64,000 nt of DNA from Bog-793 sp035625025 (GCA_035625025.1 DASPQJ010000037.1:1-64000); one strand, 5' to 3'; positions 25,513-34,439 are shown, counted from the stretch's first letter. Notes: generated by a model from the letters alone, not told the origin. A program made the numbers and translations.

Positions 25513-26693
25513 CGTCGCACGGCCAGGAACGGCACGAGCACTTCGGCCGCGGTCAGCGAGCCATGGCGCGTCACGAGGCGGAGATCGCCCGGGTCGGCCG
25601 GATCGGCGAAGGCGACCGCGGCGCGCGCGACGAGGGCGACATCCCCGAGACGGCGACAGAAGGCGTCCGAGAGGGGCTTGCCGAACCACCCCGCGGCATC
25701 GATCTCGGCGAGCGTGCGCACCCAGGCGATTCCGCCGTAGAGCTCCCGGGCGGCGGCGGCCACTTCGTCCGTGGCATTCGGGCGCACGTGCAGCCAGCAG
25801 AAGCGCCCCTCCCCCGAAACCCCGGTCACCGCGGCGAGGAGCCCCGGATCGATCGCGACGGACGGCGATTCCACCTCGACCTGGCCGTGGTCTGAGGTGA
25901 CGACGAGGGCGCAACCGGCGGGCAGGCGGTCGACGAGATCGGCGACGAGGCGGTCGACCGCCGCCAGCTCGGCCTCGTAGCAGTCACCGAGCCCCTCCAG
26001 GTGGGCGACCTTGTCGATCCCGTCGTAGTAGGCGTAGACGAAGGGCGCGCCCCGGACGAGCGCCCGGGCGGCGAAGACGCCGATCGACGAGCTCACCCGC
26101 CAACCGACAAGCTCGCTCCCCGCCAGATGGGCCTGGGAGAAGCCGGAACCCGCGAAGGCCGCCGGGGAGACGACGGGCACCCGGCGACCGAGAAACGGCT
26201 CGATCTGCTGGAACGCCCGGGGCCGGATCTCGGCGCGCGCATCGCCCGTCGCCGTGGCCCACCGCAGGACGTTCAGCACCTCCTCGCCGGCGCGAACGCG
26301 GTAGCCGAGCACGCCGTGGTCCGCGGGTGCCCGACCCGTCGTCAGCGAGGTCAACGCCGTCGCCGTCGTCGTCGGCGCCACCGAGGTGATCGTGGTCCCC
26401 GCCATCGAGGACAACACCGGCGTCACCGACCGGTGGGCGGCGAGGCTCCCAGCACCCAGGCCGTCGAGCACGAGGAGCACGACCCGTGCGGCGTCGACGA
26501 GAGGCGTCGGCAGCCAAGCCGGGAGGGCGCCCCTGCGGCGCAGATCCTCGAGCTGGAGCAGCGTCGGCACGACCTCGGTGAGACACGCCCCGCCGTAGTC
26601 CGGCCGAAGCGGCACCTCCGAGGAGTCGGCGACGGCCGACGTCGCCGCGTCGTCAGCCAAGGACGTCGGCGACCCGTTCACTGCCGAGAGCAT
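25509..26693 (-). CDS. Alkaline phosphatase-superfamily hydrolase (nucleotide pyrophosphatase-like)
   Basis: The protein (394 residues from ATG 26693) has the metal-dependent phosphodiesterase/AP fold: VVLLVLDGLGAG near residue 75 supplies the first metal Asp, TSVAPTTTATALTSLTTG the nucleophile Thr, YYDGIDKVAHLEG the second metal site, and VVTSDHGQVEV the third. No signal peptide is present, so it seems cytosolic, unlike many secreted relatives. The shorter start is preferred because GGAG lies 7 bases before it and upstream codons run into the divergent Rrf2 gene. First gene of an operon with the cobalamin adenosyltransferase, pepA and the ROK kinase. Confidence 0.85.
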   Translation of the reverse strand: MLSAVNGSPTSLADDAATSAVADSSEVPLRPDYGGACLTEVVPTLLQLEDLRRRGALPAWLPTPLVDAARVVLLVLDGLGAGSLAAHRSVTPVLSSMAGTTITSVAPTTTATALTSLTTGRAPADHGVLGYRVRAGEEVLNVLRWATATGDARAEIRPRAFQQIEPFLGRRVPVVSPAAFAGSGFSQAHLAGSELVGWRVSSSIGVFAARALVRGAPFVYAYYDGIDKVAHLEGLGDCYEAELAAVDRLVADLVDRLPAGCALVVTSDHGQVEVESPSVAIDPGLLAAVTGVSGEGRFCWLHVRPNATDEVAAAARELYGGIAWVRTLAEIDAAGWFGKPLSDAFCRRLGDVALVARAAVAFADPADPGDLRLVTRHGSLTAAEVLVPFLAVRR

Positions 26694-26715
26694 ACGACGG
26701 CACTCCGAGGCGCCG

Positions 26716-26721
26716 TACCAT
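26716..26721 (+). promoter_or_regulatory. -10 element, leaderless start of the Rrf2 gene
   Basis: TACCAT is 7 bases before the GTG at 26729; the ATG at 26720 would overlap this hexamer and is therefore less likely as start. Confidence 0.5.
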
Positions 26722-26728
26722 GGGCCAA

Positions 26729-27187
26729 GTGAGGGTTTCGACACGCGGTGACTACGCCTGCCGGGCACTGCTGTCGCTCGCGCTGCATGACGACGGCGTG
26801 ACGCCGACCTCCGTGCGCGACGTCGCCGAGCGCACCGGGCTGCCCCAGCCCTACCTCGAACAGATCCTCCTGGCGCTGAAAGGCGCCGGTCTCGTGCGGT
26901 CCAAGCGGGGGGTCGGCGGCGGTTACGTGCTCGCGCGGGCCGCGGACGCGATCACCCTCGGCGCGATCGTCTCGGCGGTCGACGGGCCGATCACCGTCGG
27001 CGACTTCGGCCTGCCGCACGAGAACGGGGCGTGTGACCACGAAGGCCAGTGCGTGCTCCTCGATCTGTGGGCCGACGTCAGCGAGCACATGCGGCGGCAC
27101 CTCGACTCCTATCGACTGAGTGACATGGTCGCCCGCGCCCGGAGGGCGGTCCCGTCGCTCGCCTCGCCGGCCGGTCCGGCCGCCTGA
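26729..27187 (+). CDS. Rrf2-family transcription regulator
   Basis: This 152-residue protein begins VRVSTRGDYACRALL, the usual Rrf2 opening, followed by a winged helix with ERTGLPQPYLEQILLALK and KRGVGGGYVLAR. Fe-S-binding members use three cysteines spaced C-x5-C-x5-C; here C102 and C108 are present but the third position is Trp114, so a cluster would need another ligand. An extra Cys11 lies in helix 1. GTG 26729 fits both the family's usual N-terminus and the leaderless promoter; ATG 26720 is the alternative. It is divergent from the phosphatase operon with 35 bases between start codons, so it may control that operon. Confidence 0.9.
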   Translation: MRVSTRGDYACRALLSLALHDDGVTPTSVRDVAERTGLPQPYLEQILLALKGAGLVRSKRGVGGGYVLARAADAITLGAIVSAVDGPITVGDFGLPHENGACDHEGQCVLLDLWADVSEHMRRHLDSYRLSDMVARARRAVPSLASPAGPAA

Positions 27188-27359
27188 GGGCTGCCCGGTC
27201 GCGCCCCCTCCCCCGGCCCGGGGCGGCGGGGGCTCGCAGTACACGTCACACCGCCACTGGGCCGCCCAAAACAGCGTCTCGGTGACCGCCCGTCCGGCCG
27301 GGACGGGCGCGGGCGGCAACACCCGGAGCGTCCCGCCAGCCGCGTCGCCATGCCCTGGA

Positions 27360-28235
27360 ATGCCTCCGCCCCTCGGGGTGTTGGACAAGGTGCCGACCTT
27401 CCCCGGTGCCAAGCGGAGGGGGCCAGGCGCAAGGAACGGAGACGAAGCCATCGCTACGACATACGCCGACGAGGTCGTGGAGCACGCGAGCCCGGGCCCG
27501 GACCTCATGCGGTTGTTCCTGGACGACATCGGCAGGTATCCCCTACTCAGTGCCGCAGAGCAAGTGGCGCTCGCCCAGCGGATCGAAAAGGGCGACGCCG
27601 AGGCGAAGAACGAGATGATCGCCGGCAACCTGCGGCTCGTCGTCCACTGGGCTCGCCGCTACCAGGGACGGGGCATTGACCTCACGGATCTTGTCCAAGA
27701 GGGCACCTTCGGGCTGATGCGTGCCGTGGAGAAGTTCGACTGGAAGAGGGGTTTCAAGTTCTCCACCTATGCCACCTGGTGGATCCGCCAATCCCTCCAG
27801 CGGGCCGTGCAGTCCAAGGGCCGGGCGATCCGCCTGCCGGAGGACGCCGTCGCCGCCGAGAACTCGGCGGAACGCGCCGGGGAAACGAGTGAGCGTCATC
27901 TGCCGCGCGTCGTCGCCAGTCTCGACCAGCCCGTGGCGACCGAGGCGAGCACGACGCTCGGCGACCTGATCGCCGCCGACGACGTGTCGGTTGCGGAAGA
28001 CGTCGTCGAGACGATGGCCGTCGAAGGGCTCGAGGACGCGATCAGCCGGCTGTCCGAACTAGAAAGGCACGTCGTCCGGCTGCGCTTCGGTCTCGGCGGT
28101 CAACCCCCTGCTTCGCTGGAGTCGACAGCGCGGGCCCTCGGCATCGGCGTGCGGCGGGTTCGCAGCCTCGAAGCCTCCGCGCTCCGGGTGCTCGCCGCCC
28201 AGCCGGAGGTGCGGGCCTTCATCAGCGCGGCCTGA
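27360..28235 (+). CDS. RNA polymerase sigma-70 family sigma factor, principal-like group 2
   Basis: From region 1.2 (DLMRLFLDDIGRYPLLS) through region 2 (NLRLVVHWARRYQGRGIDLTDLVQEG, then FDWKRGFKFSTYATWWIRQ, the -10 recognition block) to region 3 and region 4 (helix-turn-helix near the C-terminus, SLESTARALGIGVRRVRSLE), this is a primary-type sigma factor. It lacks the long region 1.1 of RpoD, and its region 4 departs from the usual VTRERIRQIE (here GVRRVRSLE), which suggests a group 2 factor similar to SigB/HrdA rather than the housekeeping one. The start is uncertain: ATG 27360, GTG 27378 or a later codon. Confidence 0.88.
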   Translation: MPPPLGVLDKVPTFPGAKRRGPGARNGDEAIATTYADEVVEHASPGPDLMRLFLDDIGRYPLLSAAEQVALAQRIEKGDAEAKNEMIAGNLRLVVHWARRYQGRGIDLTDLVQEGTFGLMRAVEKFDWKRGFKFSTYATWWIRQSLQRAVQSKGRAIRLPEDAVAAENSAERAGETSERHLPRVVASLDQPVATEASTTLGDLIAADDVSVAEDVVETMAVEGLEDAISRLSELERHVVRLRFGLGGQPPASLESTARALGIGVRRVRSLEASALRVLAAQPEVRAFISAA

Positions 28236-28244
28236 GCCGACCGG

Positions 28245-29201
28245 TCAGGACAGGCGGCTCAACACCGCGGCGAGGTCGCCGGGCAACGGGACGGTCCACT
28301 CCCACGTCTCGCCCGTCGCCGGGTGAACGAGGCTCAGACTCTTCGCATGGAGGAAAGGCCTTTCGAGACCGATCGCGGCGCGCACCGCCGGGGCGAGGGT
28401 GCCGCCGTAGCGGGCGTCGCCAGCCACCGGATGGCCGATCGCGGCGAGATGCACGCGGATCTGGTGGGTCCGACCCGACTCCAGCCTGACCTCGGCCAGC
28501 GTCGTCTCGACCGGCTCCTCGAAGCGCGCGAGCACGCGGTAGCGGGTCCGGGCGGCGCGCCCGGCGATGGTCACCGCCATGCGCGTCCGATCCCGGCTCG
28601 ACCGGCCGATCGGGGCGTCGACCGTGCCTTCCTCAGCGCCGAGCCTGCCGAGCAGGAGCGTTTCGTAGACGCGCCCCATCGTGCGCGCCGCGAGTTGGGC
28701 CGCCAACGCCCGCCAGGCGGTCGGGTTCCGTGCCACGACGAGCAACCCCGAGGTGTCCTTGTCGAGGCGGTGGACGATCCCCGGCCGCAACGGATCGCCT
28801 GCGCCGATGCGGGCGGCGGAAGCGAGGTCCGGATAGCGCGCGAGCAGTCCCGCCGCCAAGGTCCGCGTGCGGTGACCCGCGCCCGGGTGCACGACGACAC
28901 CGGCGGGTTTGTCGACGACAATGAGGTCGTCGTCCTCGAAGACGACGGTGAAGGGCACGCTTCCCGGTTCGGCGGGCTCGAGGCCGACGCCGGCGGGGAC
29001 CGGGGCGATCTCGACGGAAAGTCGCGTCCCGGCGGCCACCCGCACGTGGCGGGAGGTGACCGGCTGGCCCGACACCAGCACCCCCCCGCCGCGAATGAGC
29101 GCGGCGACCGCGCTCCTCGACTGTCCCGTGACGAGCGCCACGACCCGGTCGATCCGCTCCCCGTCGAGCAGGACCGGAACGACCACCGTCTCCGTCGTCA
29201 C
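28245..29201 (-). CDS. rluD: RluA/RluD-family pseudouridine synthase
   Basis: This 318-residue protein joins an N-terminal S4 RNA-binding domain (about 10-70) to the pseudouridine synthase domain. The catalytic motif HRLDKDTSG at 144-152 contains the essential Asp147, preceded by VVDKPAGVVVHPG near residue 95; RTHQIRVHLAAIGHP lies near 240. Such enzymes modify 23S rRNA (RluD at helix 69) or tRNA; exact target is inferred from the S4-containing type. It is encoded after lspA with a 4-base overlap, an arrangement found widely in bacteria. Confidence 0.92.
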   Translation of the reverse strand: MTTETVVVPVLLDGERIDRVVALVTGQSRSAVAALIRGGGVLVSGQPVTSRHVRVAAGTRLSVEIAPVPAGVGLEPAEPGSVPFTVVFEDDDLIVVDKPAGVVVHPGAGHRTRTLAAGLLARYPDLASAARIGAGDPLRPGIVHRLDKDTSGLLVVARNPTAWRALAAQLAARTMGRVYETLLLGRLGAEEGTVDAPIGRSSRDRTRMAVTIAGRAARTRYRVLARFEEPVETTLAEVRLESGRTHQIRVHLAAIGHPVAGDARYGGTLAPAVRAAIGLERPFLHAKSLSLVHPATGETWEWTVPLPGDLAAVLSRLS

Positions 29202-29722
29202 GACCCTGTGCCGCCCCCGCCGGGATCGCCCTTCCGGCCCTGTCCGACCTGCCGCCAGAACACGGCGAGGATAACCACCGCGCCGACGAAGATCGCGGCG
29301 TCGGCGACGTTGAAGGTCGGCCAGATACCGACGTGGACGAAGTCGACCACCGCGCCACCGTGCGAGCGGAAGACGCGGTCCCCGAGATTCCCGAGCGCCC
29401 CGCCGAGGATCATCCCGATCCCGATCGCGACCGGATAGCTCGGCGCGCCGCGCGCGAACCAGACGAGAAGGACGACGAGCGCGGCACCGATGACGACGAT
29501 CGGCGTCGTCAGGCCCGAACCGATCGAGAAGGCGATGCCCGAGTTGAAAGACAGCGCGAGCGAAAGCGGCCCGAAGAGGTGGATCGGCCCGTTCACCAGC
29601 CGGTGGAGCGCGAGCGTCTTCGTCGTCTGGTCAGCCACAACGACCGCGACGGCGGTGATCGCGACCACCGCCACGCGACGCGAGCGGTGGACTTCGCCAG
29701 CACCGCGCCGATCCGGGTTCAA
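29198..29722 (-). CDS. lspA: Lipoprotein signal peptidase (signal peptidase II)
   Basis: This inner-membrane aspartic protease cleaves the signal peptide of lipoproteins after lipidation. The 174 residues contain four hydrophobic helices and the family motifs NSGIAFS (60-66), GGALGNLGDR with catalytic Asp115, and FNVADAAI with catalytic Asp141. TTG at 29722 is chosen as start: it overlaps the upstream stop as TTGA and has GGAGGG about 11 bases before it. The longer open frame lies inside the TraR/DksA gene. Operon: TraR/DksA, lspA, rluD. Confidence 0.92.
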   Translation of the reverse strand: MNPDRRGAGEVHRSRRVAVVAITAVAVVVADQTTKTLALHRLVNGPIHLFGPLSLALSFNSGIAFSIGSGLTTPIVVIGAALVVLLVWFARGAPSYPVAIGIGMILGGALGNLGDRVFRSHGGAVVDFVHVGIWPTFNVADAAIFVGAVVILAVFWRQVGQGRKGDPGGGGTGS

Positions 29723-30738
29723 CGACGCGAGAGCCCTCCGCTCTTGCAGGCGATACAGAGCCGGGCATACGGCAGCGCCTCGAGGCGGAGCTTCGGGATG
29801 AGCTCCCCGCATCCCTCGCACACCCCGTACCTGCCGCTCTTGATTTTCGCCAGCGCGGCGTCGATCTCTGCGACCGCCTCGAGGGCTTGGGCCGAGATCG
29901 TGAGATCGCGCTCCCGGTCGACGGCGACCGTCCCGCCCTCGCCAGACTCCTCGTCGAACTGGATGTCTCCCGGCTCCATCTCGGCGACGAGCGCTTCCGC
30001 CTCCGCCTGCAACGAGTTCGCTTGTTCGATGTAGGTCGCCCGTTCCCGCTCCAAGACGTTGCGCTGGTGGCTCAAGAAGCGCTCCTCCGTGTAGCCCTGG
30101 CGGCGAGCGCGGTCCGGCGCCGGACGGGCTGACGGCGGTCGCGTCGTGCCGGCACGAGAAGTCGCCCTTTTCCCGCTGACCTTTGCCCCGGCGCGGGACG
30201 ATCTCACCGCGGCTCGAGCTGGCGCCTTGGCACTCCGCTTCGCTCCAGGGCTCTGCCGCCTGACCCTCGTCGGGATGGTCTTTTCGCCCGCGGTGATCCG
30301 GGGGGCAGCGCCGAGCCTTCCGGCGGCGAAGGTCCTCTTGGTCGTCGCGACCTTCTTCGCAGCGACGACCTTCTTCGGGGCGGTGACCTTGCCCGCGCTC
30401 TTTGCGCGGCCCCCCGGCCGGGCGGCGGCCACCTTCCCGGGTACCCTCGGCGCGGCGGGGGATCGTCTCGTCGTGACCTTCGTTGCGCCCCGGCTCGGCT
30501 TGGCCGTCGGACGCGCGGTCGTCGCCCGGGTGGCAGAGCGCGCGCCCCGCACCGCGGTTTTCAGCCGCGAGGCCAAAAGCTTCGCCCCTGCTTTTCGCTC
30601 CGGCCGACCCGCGACTTTGCCGCTCACCTTCCTCGACTTGGCGACGGTTCTCGTGGGGCGCGCCTCGCTCGAGCGTCGCGGCGACGCGGCCTTGTCGGCC
30701 GTCGTTTTGCCAGGGGACTTCGTCATCTTCACGGGCAT
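29719..30738 (-). CDS. TraR/DksA zinc-finger protein with histone H1-like N-terminal half
   Basis: This 339-residue protein has two parts. Residues 1-205 are a low-complexity Lys/Arg/Ala/Pro/Thr-rich tail with repeats such as KKVVAAKKVATTKR, like histone H1 or the C-terminal tails of mycobacterial HupB and Ku. Residues 210-339 are a DksA/TraR module: a coiled-coil (RNVLERERATYIEQANSL) and a C4 zinc finger with C307, C310, C328 and C331. The DksA-like part probably acts at RNA polymerase; the basic part could hold DNA (inference). Typical family length is 110-160, so the tail is exceptional. GGAGAGG lies about 13 bases before the ATG. Confidence 0.85.
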   Translation of the reverse strand: MPVKMTKSPGKTTADKAASPRRSSEARPTRTVAKSRKVSGKVAGRPERKAGAKLLASRLKTAVRGARSATRATTARPTAKPSRGATKVTTRRSPAAPRVPGKVAAARPGGRAKSAGKVTAPKKVVAAKKVATTKRTFAAGRLGAAPRITAGEKTIPTRVRRQSPGAKRSAKAPARAAVRSSRAGAKVSGKRATSRAGTTRPPSARPAPDRARRQGYTEERFLSHQRNVLERERATYIEQANSLQAEAEALVAEMEPGDIQFDEESGEGGTVAVDRERDLTISAQALEAVAEIDAALAKIKSGRYGVCEGCGELIPKLRLEALPYARLCIACKSGGLSRR

Positions 30739-30811
30739 GGCGACTGGTGCACCTCTCCGAATGAGGGGTCGAGGTTACCCGATCGTCACGGCCACCGCGT
30801 CAAGCGCGGCG

Positions 30812-31207
30812 TTACCGATTGGCGCGGGCGTGCCTCGGGCTGCCGGGGCGGGTCTCGGCCCGCGCCACGGCCTCGTCGAGGACGCGGCGGACTTCGTTGA
30901 CCTCGACGCCGGGGATTCTCAACCGCTTCATCCGGCTGTGTTCCCCGCTGACGAGCTCGATCGACGCGCCCGGAACGCCGAGCAGGTCGGTGAGCAGTTC
31001 GATGCACGCGACGTTGGCGCGGCCGTCGACCGGCGGGGGCGCGACCCGCACGTGGAGGGCGTCACCCCTCCTCCCGGCCACGGCGGCCCTCCCGGCACCA
31101 GGTTGGACGTAGAGACGGAGCAGGATCGTCGCTTTCTTGGCGCGGTTCTTCACCTTGGAACCTTGCGGCGCCGCCTCTGGCTCGATCTCGAACAAGTCCT
31201 CCGCCAT
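30812..31207 (-). CDS. DUF167 (YggU) family protein
   Basis: This 131-residue protein contains the DUF167 domain: LYVQPGAGRAAVAG, then LHVRVAPPPVDGRANVACIELL and VSGEHSRMKRLRIPG. The fold is small alpha/beta; biochemical function unknown. An N-terminal acidic stretch and a C-terminal Arg-rich tail flank it. ATG 31207 lies 8 bases behind minus-strand TAGAGT and only 19 bases from the divergent ileS start, so both genes appear to use one shared, overlapping promoter core. Confidence 0.88.
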   Translation of the reverse strand: MAEDLFEIEPEAAPQGSKVKNRAKKATILLRLYVQPGAGRAAVAGRRGDALHVRVAPPPVDGRANVACIELLTDLLGVPGASIELVSGEHSRMKRLRIPGVEVNEVRRVLDEAVARAETRPGSPRHARANR

Positions 31208-31214
31208 GGGCGCC

Positions 31215-31221
31215 TACTCTA
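31215..31221. promoter_or_regulatory. Bidirectional promoter core with overlapping -10 hexamers
   Basis: The 7 bases TACTCTA read as TACTCT on plus (6 bases before the ileS ATG) and TAGAGT on minus (8 bases before the DUF167 ATG). Only 19 bases separate the two start codons, so both mRNAs would be leaderless. Confidence 0.6.
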
Positions 31222-31226
31222 GAGCG

Positions 31227-34200
31227 ATGCCCGAACGAACGAGGTCGGACTCGTATCCAGAAGTCCCGGCGACACCGGACTATCCGGCACTCGAAGAGGC
31301 GACCCTCGCCTACTGGGAAAGTGACGGGACCTTCGCCGCGTCAATCGCCGAGCGCGACACCCGGCACGAGTACGTCTTCTACGACGGGCCGCCGTTCGCC
31401 AACGGGCTGCCCCACTACGGGCACCTGCTCACAGGATTCGTCAAGGACGCGATGCCCCGCTACCACACGATGCGCGGGTGGCGCGTGGAGCGCCGCTTCG
31501 GATGGGATTGCCACGGGCTGCCCGCCGAGACCGAGGCCCAACGCGAGCTCGGCGTCTCGGGACGCGCCCAGATCACCGCGTTCGGGATCGACCGATTCAA
31601 CGCCTATTGCAGAACCTCCGTCCTGCGTTACACCGCGGCTTGGGAACGCTACGTCACCCGCCAAGGTCGCTGGGTCGACTTCGAGAATGACTACAAGACG
31701 ATGGATGCCTCCTTCATGGAGAGCGTCATCTGGGCTTTCAAGACCCTCTACGACCGGGGGCTCATCTACGAAGGCTTGCGCGTCCTCCCGTACTGCTGGG
31801 AGTGCGAGACGCCGCTTTCCAACTTCGAGACGCGCCAGGACGACGCCTATCGCGACCGTGTCGACCCGGCGGTCACCGTCGCCGTCTCGCTCGATCCCGT
31901 CCCCGACGGCTCGGGGCCGGCCGCGGGGCCCCTGCGCGCCCTCACGTGGACGACGACACCGTGGACGTTGCCGTCCAACCTCGCGCTGGCGGTCGGCCCG
32001 TCGATCACCTACGCGATCTACGAGCTCAAAGGGGAGCGCTACCTCGTCGCCCGGTCCCGGGCCGACGCCTACGCCGCCGACCTCGCCGGCGCGCCCCTCG
32101 TCGGCACGGTCAGCGGGGCCGAACTCGTCGGGCGGACCTACCGGCCGCTGTTTCCCTACTTCGCCGGCGAGGACGGCGCCTTCCGGGTCCTCGCCGCGGA
32201 TTTCGTCACGACCGAGGAGGGGACGGGGATCGTTCACATCGCTCCCGGATTCGGCGAGGACGACCAGCGACTCTGCGAGACGGCCGGCATCGCCGTCGTC
32301 TGCCCGGTCGATGACCGGGGAAGGTTCGACGACCGTGTCCCCGACCTCGCCGGCACGCAGGTGTTCGAGGCCAACGAACGGGTCGTCGAGAGCCTCGCCA
32401 GTTCGGGCGTCCTCGTGCGGCGCGAGGAGTACGTCCACAGCTACCCCCACTGCTGGCGGTCGGACACCCCGCTCATCTATCGCGCCGTCAGCTCGTTCTT
32501 CGTCAAGGTCTCAGCGATAAAGGACCGGATGGTCGAGTTGAACCGCCAGATCCACTGGGTTCCCGAACATGTCGGCCAGGGCGCTTTCGGCAGGTGGCTG
32601 GAAGGGGCGCGCGACTGGTCGATCACGCGCAACCGTTTCTGGGGCACCCCCATCCCGGTCTGGAAGAGCGACGATCCGGCCTGGCCCCGTGTCGACGTTT
32701 ACGGGAGCCTCGACGAACTCGCCCGCGACTTCGGGGTCCGCCCCGAAGACCTGCACCGTCCGGGGATCGACGCCCTCACGCGACCGAACCCCGACGACCC
32801 GACGGGCGAGTCCACCATGCGGCGAGTCGAGGACGTCCTCGACTGCTGGTTCGAATCCGGATCGATGCCTTTCGCGCAGCTCCACTACCCGTTCGAGAAC
32901 GCGGCGCGTTTCGAGGAGAACTTCCCGGCGGATCTCATCTGCGAGTACGTCGGCCAGACCCGGGGCTGGTTCTACACGCTGCACGTGCTGGCGACGGCTC
33001 TTTTCGACCGGCCGGCATTCTCGAACTGCATCGCGCACGGGATCCTCCTCGGCAACGACGGCCGCAAGCTCTCCAAGCGCCTGAAGAACTTCCCCGACCC
33101 CGAGGAGTTCTTCGCCTCTGACGGCTCCGATTCGATGCGCTGGTACTTGCTGTCGTCACCCGTTCTGCGCGGGCTCGACGTCTCCCTCGAGGAGGCCGCG
33201 ATGTCCGAACCGGTGCGGGTCGTCATGAACCCGATCTGGAACTCCTGGCACTTCCTGTCGCTGTACGGACGCAGCGACCGCGTCGTCGGGCGGATCCGCC
33301 GTGATCAGACCGGGCTTCTCGACCGTTACATCCTCGCGAAGACCCGGCGTTTCCTCGAAGAGGTCACCGCGGCCCTCGACGCCTACGACCTCGCCGGTGC
33401 GACGGCGGCCTACTCGGGGTTCCTCGACGCCTTGACGAACTGGTACATCCGGCGCAGTCGTGACCGGTTCTGGCGGCCGTTCTCCGGCGACCCCGCCTCC
33501 GACGCCGACAAGACCGACGCCTACGACACGCTCCACACCGTGCTCGACGCGCTCACCCGGGTGAGCGCGCCGCTCCTCCCCTTTCTTTCCGAAGAGGTCT
33601 TCCGGGGACTGCGGGGGGCGCGCAGCGTGCACCTCGCGGACTGGCCGGCCCCAGACGAGCTCGTCGCGGACCCGGAGCTCGTCGGGTCGATGGACCTCGT
33701 GCGCGAGGTCTGCTCGGCGATCCACTCCGTACGCAAGGCCGCTGGATTACGGGCCCGATTGCCGCTGTCGAAGGTCACGGTCGCGCACCGGGACGCGGAT
33801 CGCCTCGAGCCGTTCGTCGCCCTCATCGCCGACGAGGTGAACGTGAAGCTGGTCGAGCTCGAGAGCGAGCCGGACGCCTTCGCGACGAGCCTGCTCTCGG
33901 TCGTTCCCGCCGAGATCGGACCCCGTCTCGGTCCGACCACCCAGCAGGTGATCGCGGCTGTCCGCCGCGGCGAATGGCAGAGAACCGACGACGGCCGCAT
34001 CGCCGTCGCCGGAGTCCTTCTCGAACCGGGCGAATTCCACCTCCGCCACGTGCCGAGGGATCCCGACGCGGGGCGCGTGATCGACGGTGAGCGCGGTGTC
34101 GTCGTTCTCGACACGAAACCGACGCCGGAACTCGAGGCCGAGGGGACGGCGCGCGATCTCGTGCGCATCGTCCAGCAGGTGCGCCGCGACGCCGACCTCG

Positions 34201-34439
34201 TGATCAGCGACCGGATCTGGCTCGGACTCGTCGTCCCCAACGACGTCGGCGCCGTGCTCGAGGTCTGGGGCGACGAGCTCTGCCACCAGACCCTCGCCAC
34301 CTCGCTCGTCACCGCCGGCGCCGGCGATCCCCGCCCGGCCGCCCTCGGGAACCACCCTGGCGCCTACCACGGGGTGGGCGAACTCCCCGACGGCCGCGCC
34401 GTCGAGGTCTACCTCGCGCCCACCACCCCGCCCGGCTAG
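31227..34439 (+). CDS. ileS: Isoleucyl-tRNA synthetase
   Basis: This 1070-residue class I synthetase attaches isoleucine to tRNA-Ile. The HIGH motif is HYGH at 63-66 and the KMSKS loop is KLSKR near residue 615, with WDCHGLPAE and the editing (CP1) domain between, where TTPWTLPSNLALAVG is visible. The length and the KLSKR form fit the long eukaryote-like type often linked with mupirocin tolerance, rather than the 930-residue E. coli type; the C-terminal zinc-binding cysteines of the short type are not seen. ATG 31227 follows TACTCT by 6 bases (leaderless); no T-box leader is present. Confidence 0.95.
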   Translation: MPERTRSDSYPEVPATPDYPALEEATLAYWESDGTFAASIAERDTRHEYVFYDGPPFANGLPHYGHLLTGFVKDAMPRYHTMRGWRVERRFGWDCHGLPAETEAQRELGVSGRAQITAFGIDRFNAYCRTSVLRYTAAWERYVTRQGRWVDFENDYKTMDASFMESVIWAFKTLYDRGLIYEGLRVLPYCWECETPLSNFETRQDDAYRDRVDPAVTVAVSLDPVPDGSGPAAGPLRALTWTTTPWTLPSNLALAVGPSITYAIYELKGERYLVARSRADAYAADLAGAPLVGTVSGAELVGRTYRPLFPYFAGEDGAFRVLAADFVTTEEGTGIVHIAPGFGEDDQRLCETAGIAVVCPVDDRGRFDDRVPDLAGTQVFEANERVVESLASSGVLVRREEYVHSYPHCWRSDTPLIYRAVSSFFVKVSAIKDRMVELNRQIHWVPEHVGQGAFGRWLEGARDWSITRNRFWGTPIPVWKSDDPAWPRVDVYGSLDELARDFGVRPEDLHRPGIDALTRPNPDDPTGESTMRRVEDVLDCWFESGSMPFAQLHYPFENAARFEENFPADLICEYVGQTRGWFYTLHVLATALFDRPAFSNCIAHGILLGNDGRKLSKRLKNFPDPEEFFASDGSDSMRWYLLSSPVLRGLDVSLEEAAMSEPVRVVMNPIWNSWHFLSLYGRSDRVVGRIRRDQTGLLDRYILAKTRRFLEEVTAALDAYDLAGATAAYSGFLDALTNWYIRRSRDRFWRPFSGDPASDADKTDAYDTLHTVLDALTRVSAPLLPFLSEEVFRGLRGARSVHLADWPAPDELVADPELVGSMDLVREVCSAIHSVRKAAGLRARLPLSKVTVAHRDADRLEPFVALIADEVNVKLVELESEPDAFATSLLSVVPAEIGPRLGPTTQQVIAAVRRGEWQRTDDGRIAVAGVLLEPGEFHLRHVPRDPDAGRVIDGERGVVVLDTKPTPELEAEGTARDLVRIVQQVRRDADLVISDRIWLGLVVPNDVGAVLEVWGDELCHQTLATSLVTAGAGDPRPAALGNHPGAYHGVGELPDGRAVEVYLAPTTPPG

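Noticed and set aside
30146..31222. 358-codon plus-strand frame with hydrophobic stretches opposite the TraR/DksA gene
   Set aside because: The hydrophobic runs are the complement of Lys/Arg/Ala codons of the basic tail; the minus frame has the zinc finger and a ribosome binding site.
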